A stretch of DNA of 64,000 bases, taken from Hyphomicrobiales bacterium (lineage in GTDB: Bacteria > Pseudomonadota > Alphaproteobacteria > Rhizobiales > Kaistiaceae). A model generated the notes under the pieces. It saw only the letters and a list, made by a program, of their open reading frames with translations. It made no database searches and was not told where the DNA came from. Each line of letters begins with the position of its first letter. Position 1 is the stretch's first letter. The position numbers and the translations under genes are program-made. Shown here in pieces: positions 58,373 to 64,000 of the stretch. The stretch covers positions 62,001 to 126,000 of the forward strand of contig JAFKKF010000011.1 in NCBI GenBank assembly GCA_017305635.1. The letters run 5' to 3'.

Positions 58373-59550
58373 CCCTTCATCACCCTTCGCGCAACCGCGA
58401 GGAGCGCGCGGTCGCGCCCGGCCGGGCCGATGAGCGAGAGCCCGAGCGGCGCGCCATGGACCGCGGCGAGCGGCAGCGAGACCTGCGGCAGGCCGGCGAG
58501 GCCGGCGACGCAGAGCATGGAAATGGCCCGCGCCCGGAAGCGCTCGAACTCCGTCTCCGGCGCATCGACCATCAGCGCCGCGCCCGGCATGGTCGGCAGG
58601 ATGAGGATGCCGTCGGCGCCGAGGACGCCACGGACATGCTCGCGGATGATGGCGCGCCGCCCGGCGGCGGCCGCCGCCTCGCCCGGCGTGACCTCGCTCG
58701 ACACCCTGAAGCGGACCGCGGTCTGCGCACCGAGCTTCACGTCGTTGGCGGTGATCCAGGGACCGTGCTCCTTCCACGCCGCGAAGCCCTGGAGCGTGCG
58801 GTAGAGCGTCTGCCAGTTGGCGAGGCCGTCATCGGCGAGCACGACCTCCGCCGGCTTGCCCAGCACCGCCGCCGCCCGGGCGAGGGCCGGGGCGATCGCC
58901 TCGGACTCGGCGCTGCCGAGCATCAGGTCGACGGCGTCGCGGGCAAGGATCGGACGCTTCAAGTCCGGCCCCGCCACATCCTCGCCGAGGAGCACCGCGC
59001 CGACCCGCTCATAGGTCTCGACGTCGCGGGTGAACCAGCCGACCGTGTCGAAATCCGGCGCCAGCGGCATGGCGCCGCCGATATCGACGCGGCCATGGGT
59101 CGGCCGCAGCCCGACGAGGCCGCAGAAGGAGGCCGGCCCGCGCACCGAGCCGCCGGTATCGCTGCCGAGCGCGAAATCGCAGAGCCCGGCGGCGACCGCC
59201 GAGGCCGAGCCGGAGGAGGACCCGCCGGGGACGCGGCCGGGCGAAGCCGGGTTGGTCGGCGTGCCGTAATGGTCGTTCCGCCCGTCGAGCGAGAAGGCGA
59301 GCTCCGCCGTATGGGTCTTGCCGACGAAGCGGGCGCCGGCATCGAGGAGCTTCTGCACCACCGGCGCATTCCCGGCGGCGATGCCCGCGGCGCGCTTCGC
59401 CGGATTGCCCGAACCGGTCGGATAGCCAACCACGTCGAAGATGTCCTTGACCCCGAAGGTCAGGCCGGCAAGCGGCCCGGACGGCGCGTTCGGCACGGGA
59501 ATGGCGGGATAGTCGACGAATGCATTGACGGGATCGGAGGCGATGAGCAT
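58369..59550 (-). CDS. Amidase (amidase-signature family)
   Basis: This 393-residue hydrolase has the Ser-cisSer-Lys triad. Lys35 is in FGVKDIFD, the cis-Ser lies in the GGSSSGSASAVAAG block (residues ~109-122), and the nucleophile Ser135 is in GSDTGGSVR. Amidases of this group split aliphatic or aryl amides to the acid and ammonia. Following a nitrile hydratase 7 kb away, it could use the amide it makes. It is shorter than GatA and has no companion gat genes, so a tRNA role is unlikely. It is translationally coupled to the DRHyd-TRAF protein. Confidence 0.93.
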   Translation of the reverse strand: MLIASDPVNAFVDYPAIPVPNAPSGPLAGLTFGVKDIFDVVGYPTGSGNPAKRAAGIAAGNAPVVQKLLDAGARFVGKTHTAELAFSLDGRNDHYGTPTNPASPGRVPGGSSSGSASAVAAGLCDFALGSDTGGSVRGPASFCGLVGLRPTHGRVDIGGAMPLAPDFDTVGWFTRDVETYERVGAVLLGEDVAGPDLKRPILARDAVDLMLGSAESEAIAPALARAAAVLGKPAEVVLADDGLANWQTLYRTLQGFAAWKEHGPWITANDVKLGAQTAVRFRVSSEVTPGEAAAAAGRRAIIREHVRGVLGADGILILPTMPGAALMVDAPETEFERFRARAISMLCVAGLAGLPQVSLPLAAVHGAPLGLSLIGPAGRDRALLAVARRVMKG

Positions 59551-59625
59551 CGGGCTTCTTCCTTGGCTTTGCCGACTAGGAATGCCCTATCCGCGCGGCG
59601 GGAGGAAGGCCTTCGAGAAGGCTTC

Positions 59626-59808
59626 GGCCCGCAACCCCACCCTCCATGCCTTTCGCTTCGCTCCGGCATGGTCCCCCCTCCCCGTCCCGGGGAGGGATGG
59701 GCGCCCGTCACCTCGGTTCAGTCCACTGAACTTCGGCGGAAGGCACGGGTATCCCTCCCCGGGACGGGGAGGGGGGACCGCCGAAGGCGGTGGGTGGGGT
59801 TGCGGGCC
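59626..59808. repeat. Intergenic palindromic element with 17-bp terminal inverted repeats
   Basis: Outer arms GGCCCGCAACCCCACCC (59626-59642) and GGGTGGGGTTGCGGGCC (59792-59808) are perfectly complementary. Inside are CCCCTCCCCGTCCCGGGGAGGG, CCCTCCCCGGGACGGGGAGGG and the core GGGGGGACCGCCGAA-GGCGGTGGG. It lies between the amidase start and the end of the gamma-glutamyltransferase gene. It is the most complete copy in the window. Confidence 0.88.
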
Positions 59809-59836
59809 GTTGATGTGCCGGCCTGGGATAAGAGCG

Positions 59837-61423
59837 CTACACCGCCACCGCCGCCCCGTCCGAGCGCGGATCGCTGGCGCCGAGGAGCGAGCCGTCGGGG
59901 GCCCGCACGATCATGCCGGCATGGCCCATGAGGTTGAGATAGGGCTGGTCCGAGACGGTGGGCTCGTGGCCCGCACGGTCGAGCGCCGCGACGATGTCGG
60001 GATCGAAGCGGCTCTCGAGGAGGAGCTTCGACGGCCGCCGGCCCCAGGTCGCCCCGAGACAGAAGCGCGGCGCATCGATGGCGACGCCCGGCTCCTCGCC
60101 GAACAGGGCATGACGGGTGAATACCTGCGCCTGGAACTGCGGCTGGCCGTCGCCGCCCATGGAGCCGTAGGTCATCATGCGGCCATCGGCGAAGCGCGCG
60201 AGCGGCGGGTTGAGGGTGTGGAACGGCTTGCGCCCCGGCGTGAGCGGGTTGCGCGCCGAAGGATCGAGCGAGAAGGAAATGCCCCGGTTCTGCCAGACGA
60301 TGCCGGTGCGCGGCAGGACGAAGCCCGAGCCGAATTCCCAGTAGAGCGACTGGATGAAGGAGACGGCGCGGCCCTCCCCGTCGATGGCGCCCATCCAGAT
60401 CGTGTCGCCGGGTTTCGTCGGTCGCGGCGGCGTGGCGCGGCGCATGTCGATGGTAGCCGCCTCCTCCGCCAGCCATTCCGGCGTCAGGTAGCGCTGGATG
60501 TCGCCGACATGATCCGGGTCGGTCACCTCGCGGTCGCGCACGGCAGCCGCGCGCTTCGCCGATTCGATGAGGCCGTGCTGGTGCTCGAAGCTCTCGCCGC
60601 GCGTGACGCCGAGACGGTCGAACAGGCCGAGAAGGATCAGCGAGGCGAGGCCCTGCGTCGGCGGCGGCAGGTTGAAGAGCGTCGCGCCGCGAATGGCGAG
60701 CGAGAGCGGCTTCACCGCTTTCGCCTCATGGCGCCGCAGGTCCTCGCGCGTGACGACGCCTCCCGCCGCCTCCATGTCGGCCGCGATCTCGACGGAAACG
60801 TCGCCGCGATAGAAATCGTCGTAGCCCGCATGGGCGATCTGCCCGAGCGTATCGGCGAGCCTCGGCTGCCGGAGGATCGCGCCCTCCGCCGGGGCCTTGC
60901 CGTCGGCGAGGAAATGCGCGGCGAAATTCGGCTGGTCCCGGAGCTCGTCGATATGAGCGGCGGTGATCGCGTGGAGCGTCCGCGCCACCGGCACGCCGTC
61001 CTTCGCCCGGCCGATCGCGTCGGCGAGCAGGTCCGCGCGCGGCATGCGCCCGCCCATGGCGGCGGCGATCTCGCTTGCCACCGCCCAGCCCGACACGGTA
61101 CCGGCCACCGTCAGCGCTGCGAGCACGCCGCGCTCGGGAAGCGCCTCGTGCCCCGCCCTGGCGTAGCGCTCGCGCGTGGCGAGCGATCCGGCGCGGCCGG
61201 CGGCGTCGATCGCGACGGGCGCCCTGCCCGGCTCGCAGATCAGCCAGAAAGCGTCGCCGCCGATGCTGTTCATGTGCGGATAGGTGACCGCGATGGTGGC
61301 AGCCGCCGCGAGCATCGCCTCGATCGCATTGCCGCCGGCCCGCATGACCTCGGCGCCCGCTTCGGCGGCCGCCCGGTGCGGCGCGACGACCATGCCGCGG
61401 CGGCCGCTGACTGTCTCGTTCAT
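59837..61423 (-). CDS. Gamma-glutamyltransferase family protein (YwrD-like)
   Basis: This 528-residue Ntn-hydrolase-type enzyme is of the gamma-glutamyltransferase family. The expected autocleavage region reads GDTIWMGAIDGEGRAVSF; the first Thr would become the N-terminal nucleophile, where E. coli GGT has TTHYSVVD. The small-subunit C-terminus has TLNPPLARF, GSMGGDGQPQFQAQ and GHEPTVSDQPYLNLMGHAG. No signal peptide is seen, so it is likely cytoplasmic, unlike classical GGT. It pairs with the cupin gene (20-nt gap). With the PuuD-like enzyme it could process gamma-glutamyl compounds. Confidence 0.88.
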   Translation of the reverse strand: MNETVSGRRGMVVAPHRAAAEAGAEVMRAGGNAIEAMLAAAATIAVTYPHMNSIGGDAFWLICEPGRAPVAIDAAGRAGSLATRERYARAGHEALPERGVLAALTVAGTVSGWAVASEIAAAMGGRMPRADLLADAIGRAKDGVPVARTLHAITAAHIDELRDQPNFAAHFLADGKAPAEGAILRQPRLADTLGQIAHAGYDDFYRGDVSVEIAADMEAAGGVVTREDLRRHEAKAVKPLSLAIRGATLFNLPPPTQGLASLILLGLFDRLGVTRGESFEHQHGLIESAKRAAAVRDREVTDPDHVGDIQRYLTPEWLAEEAATIDMRRATPPRPTKPGDTIWMGAIDGEGRAVSFIQSLYWEFGSGFVLPRTGIVWQNRGISFSLDPSARNPLTPGRKPFHTLNPPLARFADGRMMTYGSMGGDGQPQFQAQVFTRHALFGEEPGVAIDAPRFCLGATWGRRPSKLLLESRFDPDIVAALDRAGHEPTVSDQPYLNLMGHAGMIVRAPDGSLLGASDPRSDGAAVAV

Positions 61424-61443
61424 CGCATCATCTTTCCGCAGCG

Positions 61444-61836
61444 TCAGACCGTCGCCTGCCACGGGCCGGGGACGAAATAGGCCTCGTCGTCGCCCGGCCA
61501 GGGCGGGATGGTGACGCCGACGGCTTCGAGCGGCTCGTCGCCGTCCGAGCGGAACTGGAACGAGGCGCCGAGCGGGATGGCGATCGAGGTTCCCGGCGCC
61601 ACCTCGACGGTGAGCTCCTCGCCGCCGAGCTTCCGCCACATGCGGCCGCGGCCGCGCGTGAAGATCCAGAGCTCCTCCACCGTGCGGTGGGCGGCGGCCC
61701 GGGCGACGTCGCCGGGCGCGAGGCGGAAATGTGCCATGCTGCCGCGCGTGGCGGTGGCAAGCAGCCGCACCTCCGATCCGTCGGGGGCGATGGTGTCGGG
61801 TTTCTCGGGAAGGCGCCGGGTGGGAAGCATGCTCAT
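61444..61836 (-). CDS. Cupin-domain protein
   Basis: This 130-residue single-domain cupin contains HRTVEELWIFTRGRGRMW in the first motif and PGTSIAIPLGASFQFRSDGDEPLEAVGV in the second. The usual metal ligands are partly present (one His and one Glu in the first motif), while the His of the second motif is replaced (GASFQF), so metal binding is uncertain. It precedes the gamma-glutamyltransferase gene in the same direction. Function is unknown; a small-molecule binding or isomerase role is possible. Confidence 0.82.
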   Translation of the reverse strand: MSMLPTRRLPEKPDTIAPDGSEVRLLATATRGSMAHFRLAPGDVARAAAHRTVEELWIFTRGRGRMWRKLGGEELTVEVAPGTSIAIPLGASFQFRSDGDEPLEAVGVTIPPWPGDDEAYFVPGPWQATV

Positions 61837-62342
61837 GCCGCCATCCTCGCATGAAAGGCGCCGGGAGGCACGGTACCCGTTACGGGCGCCCGCCCCCGAA
61901 CTTTTTCGTCGCGGACCATAGAAAATTCTTGAATGCGTAACGATTCAAGCATACCTACCGCTTGCCCAAATTCGCACGTGCCTGTGGTCGCATATGTCCG
62001 AGGGCGAAGGTCCGGGAGACGTTTCCCGGCATGCTTCGAAGGACGCGGCTTAAAGCAACGACGTAGCGGGCTTTTTTGGTCTCTGCCGGCTTTCCATCAG
62101 CCGGGGTCACTGAAGAGGCATCTACATCTTGCCGGCCGTGCGGAGCGGGTAATCCCGATCCAAGCGAAGGCAGCGACGGAACGGACTGCCCTGTCCCTCC
62201 GACGACTGCCAACCGGAAAAACCAGCCGCCAGCAGGCGGCGAACTGGTACGCGACGTCGCGGTCCTGCCGTCTCCACATCGGCTGGCCGAGGATCAGCGT
62301 ACCGGCGGTTTCTTCGCAATTCTGGCTTGGGAGCACCCGGCA
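61837..62342 (+). ncRNA. Ornithine decarboxylase leader, candidate speF RNA motif
   Basis: This ~500-nt non-coding stretch precedes odc. It holds several stems: CTTGAAT/ATTCAAG at 61928-61949, CCGGGA/TCCCGG at 62012-62029, CCGGCT/AGCCGG at 62086-62104, and GCCGCC/GGCGGC at 62225-62240, the last enclosed by CCAG/CTGG. A poly-T run (GGGCTTTTTTGG, 62068-62079) could mark an attenuator. Long conserved leaders upstream of ornithine decarboxylase are known in alphaproteobacteria as the speF RNA motif. I infer membership from position and complexity, not from aligned sequence. Which part is transcribed is uncertain. Confidence 0.55.
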
Positions 62343-63473
62343 ATGACCGACCGTATCCGCGATTTCCTCCGCCTCCGACGCCCCGAGGGCCCCTGCCTCG
62401 TGGTCGACCTCGACGTTGTGCGCGAGAACTACAACACCTTCTCGCGGGCCCTCCCCGACAGCCGCGTCTTCTACGCGGTCAAGGCGAACCCGGAGCCGGA
62501 AGTGCTGAAGCTGCTTGCCGGCCTCGGCTCGAGCTTCGATTGCGCCTCGGTTGCCGAGATCGACATGGCGCTCGCCGCCGGCGCGACCCCGGACCGCATC
62601 TCCTATGGCAACACGATCAAGAAGGAGCGTGACGTCGCCGCGGCTTTCGCGCGCGGCATCCGCCTCTTCGCCGTCGACTGTCGCGAGGAGGTCGAGAAGA
62701 TCGCGCGCGCCGCTCCCGGCGCGCAGGTCTTCGCGCGCATCCTCTGCGCCGGCGACGGTGCCGAGTGGCCGCTGTCGCGGAAGTTCGGCTGCGAGCCCGC
62801 GCTCGCCGTGGAAGTGCTGGAGCATGCCCACCGCCTCGGCCTCGAGGCGATCGGCGTCTCGTTCCATGTCGGCTCGCAGCAGCCGAACACGGAAGCCTGG
62901 GACGGCGCGCTGAAGTCGGCGGCGAACATCTTCCGCACGCTCTCCGAGCGCGGCATCCAGCTCCGCATGGTCAACCTCGGCGGCGGCTTCCCGGCCAGGT
63001 ACCTGAAGAAGGTGCCGCTGGTGAAGGCCTACGGCCGAGCGATCTCGGGTGCGCTGCGCAAGCACTTCGGCAACCGCCTGCCCGAGACGATCATCGAGCC
63101 GGGCCGAGGCATGGTCGGGGATGCCGGCGTGATCAAGGCCGAGGTGGTGCTCATCTCGAAGAAGGCGGACGAGGATGACACGCGCTGGGTCTATCTCGAC
63201 ATCGGCAAGTTCGGCGGCCTCGCCGAGACGATGGACGAGGCGATCCGCTACCCGATCCGCACGGAGCGGGACGGGGATGACAAGGCGCCCTGCATCATTG
63301 CCGGGCCGACCTGCGACTCGGCCGACGTGCTCTACGAGAAGCACCCCTATCCGCTGCCGGTCTCGCTCTCGATCGGCGACGAGGTGCTGATCGAAGGCAC
63401 CGGCGCCTATACGCAGACCTACTCGGCGGTCGCCTTCAACGGCTTCCCGCCGCTCAAGGCCTACGTCATCTAG
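62343..63473 (+). CDS. Ornithine/lysine decarboxylase, group IV (PLP)
   Basis: This 376-residue PLP enzyme of the alanine-racemase-fold decarboxylases begins MTDRIRDFLRLRRPEGPCLVVDLDVVRENYNTF. The PLP Lys47 is in FYAVKANPEP, followed by FHVGSQ, EPGRGMVGDAG and the late active-site Cys in GPTCDSADVLYEK. It makes putrescine (or cadaverine) from ornithine (or lysine), and rhizobial homologues of this length are ornithine decarboxylases. A GGGAG site lies before the ATG. The upstream in-frame extension is leader sequence. Confidence 0.94.
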   Translation: MTDRIRDFLRLRRPEGPCLVVDLDVVRENYNTFSRALPDSRVFYAVKANPEPEVLKLLAGLGSSFDCASVAEIDMALAAGATPDRISYGNTIKKERDVAAAFARGIRLFAVDCREEVEKIARAAPGAQVFARILCAGDGAEWPLSRKFGCEPALAVEVLEHAHRLGLEAIGVSFHVGSQQPNTEAWDGALKSAANIFRTLSERGIQLRMVNLGGGFPARYLKKVPLVKAYGRAISGALRKHFGNRLPETIIEPGRGMVGDAGVIKAEVVLISKKADEDDTRWVYLDIGKFGGLAETMDEAIRYPIRTERDGDDKAPCIIAGPTCDSADVLYEKHPYPLPVSLSIGDEVLIEGTGAYTQTYSAVAFNGFPPLKAYVI

Positions 63474-63593
63474 GGCGAGCCGCCTCCCGTACACCTGAAC
63501 GACGCCCCGGCGAGAGCCGGGGTCCCCTTCCCCACCGCGCCGGCGCACGGAAAGCGCCGCGCTGAACGGACCTGCGTCCGGGGAAATGCGAAC

Positions 63594-64000
63594 ATGATCC
63601 ACATCGACGACGAGAAGATTGCCGACATTGCCGCCCGCGAGGCGCTCCTCGACCGCGCCATGGGCGCCGGCCGCCGGCTGAAGGCGTCGGAGCGCATCCG
63701 CGAGGGGCGGCTGCCGTCGAGAGGGCTCGCCTTCGTCGCGCGCGACAACGGCCGCGTGGTCGGCTCGGTGCGCCTCTGGGACGTCGAGGCCGGCGGCCGC
63801 AGGAGCCTCCTCCTCGGGCCGCTCGCGGTCGAGCCGGGCGCGCAGTCGCGTGGGCTGGGCTCAGGCCTGATGCAGGTGGCGCTCAACCGTGCCGCGCTCG
63901 CCGGCCACGCCTCGGTGATCCTGGTCGGCGACCCGGAATACTACGAGCGCTTCGGCTTCGCCGCCGATCCGGCGCGCGGCCTGATCATGCCCGGCCCCTT
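63594..64000 (+). CDS. GNAT-family N-acetyltransferase (partial)
   Basis: This gene starts at ATG 63594 and runs off the right edge, with ~135 residues visible. The GNAT acetyl-CoA loop is VEPGAQSRGLGSGLMQVAL, and the C-terminal beta-bulge block is ILVGDPEYYERFGFAADPA. The domain matches YhbS-like acetyltransferases of unknown target. A short ATG-CGA-ACA-TGA reading at 63586 is not a gene. It is 120 nt downstream of odc on the same strand. Confidence 0.92.
   Translation, partial: MIHIDDEKIADIAAREALLDRAMGAGRRLKASERIREGRLPSRGLAFVARDNGRVVGSVRLWDVEAGGRRSLLLGPLAVEPGAQSRGLGSGLMQVALNRAALAGHASVILVGDPEYYERFGFAADPARGLIMPGP

Noticed and set aside
61933-62346. 137-codon frame in the odc leader as a protein gene
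   Set aside because: Its composition (many Arg, Ser, Pro) and the overlap with structured RNA argue against a conserved protein. A short leader peptide at its start remains possible and is noted under the leader.

Overview
The window is a 64 kb piece of a high-GC alphaproteobacterial chromosome, most likely from the Hyphomicrobiales (Rhizobiales). The evidence is the gene content: a three-gene pnt transhydrogenase, a 50-residue aa3-oxidase subunit IV, GapR (DUF2312), DUF1244, CpdR, a 41-residue cysteine-free L36, DUF882 and DUF1036 proteins, and two RNA candidates that match motifs first described in alphaproteobacteria (an mmgR/suhB-type sRNA and an ornithine decarboxylase leader). I see no prophage, transposase, CRISPR array or rRNA. 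The genus cannot be fixed from sequence reading alone.

1-9 kb: pntAA-pntAB-pntB (minus strand, pntB cut by the window edge), a small oxidase subunit, a DoxX protein, a UbiB/ABC1 kinase-like protein, an AbrB-type antitoxin with a Doc toxin under a double palindromic operator, an oligoendopeptidase F, and an orphan NtrC-type regulator. 9-18 kb: envelope genes (YcbB-type L,D-transpeptidase, DUF882 peptidase), gapR, DUF1244, an EamA transporter, DUF1036-pyk, a TPR protein whose start codon lies in a hairpin, and rpmJ. 18-24.7 kb: two hypothetical proteins, tRNA-Val(GAC), cpdR, N-formylglutamate amidohydrolase, the sRNA candidate, an inositol-phosphatase-family enzyme (hisN/suhB-like), a lysophospholipase-like hydrolase, a heat-shock hsp20 behind a near-consensus sigma-32 promoter, and threonine aldolase.

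25-31.4 kb: gltB and gltD, the two subunits of NADPH-glutamate synthase. 31.4-48 kb: mostly envelope and sugar metabolism: DUF459 protein, MltB-type transglycosylase, three glycosyltransferases, galE, galU, an M13 peptidase, an outer-membrane barrel, KpsF/KdsD-type isomerase, NfeD plus an SPFH protein, and ferrochelatase.

47.7-61.8 kb reads as an accessory catabolic region. It has a 5'-nucleotidase-like enzyme, a PuuD-like gamma-glutamyl hydrolase, a cobalt-type nitrile hydratase (alpha, beta, accessory protein), a TRAP carboxylate transporter split over two strands, a NicO-type nickel/cobalt transporter with its DUF1007 partner, an amidase, a gamma-glutamyltransferase-family enzyme and a cupin. 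Nitrile hydratase, amidase and TRAP uptake would fit nitrile to amide to acid metabolism, and the metal transporter could supply cobalt. The amidase is translationally coupled to a gene of an unusual class: an N-terminal deoxyribosyltransferase-like (DRHyd/TIR-like) domain fused to a TPR/TRAFs-binding (DUF4071-type) region, an architecture linked to prokaryotic conflict systems and to the core of animal ASK kinases. This is my best candidate for a poorly described system. The window ends with ornithine decarboxylase behind a ~500-nt structured leader and a partial GNAT acetyltransferase.

Four related intergenic palindromic elements (near 16.9, 44.9, 53.9 and 59.7 kb), three of which have near-perfect or perfect terminal inverted repeats, sit at operon ends.
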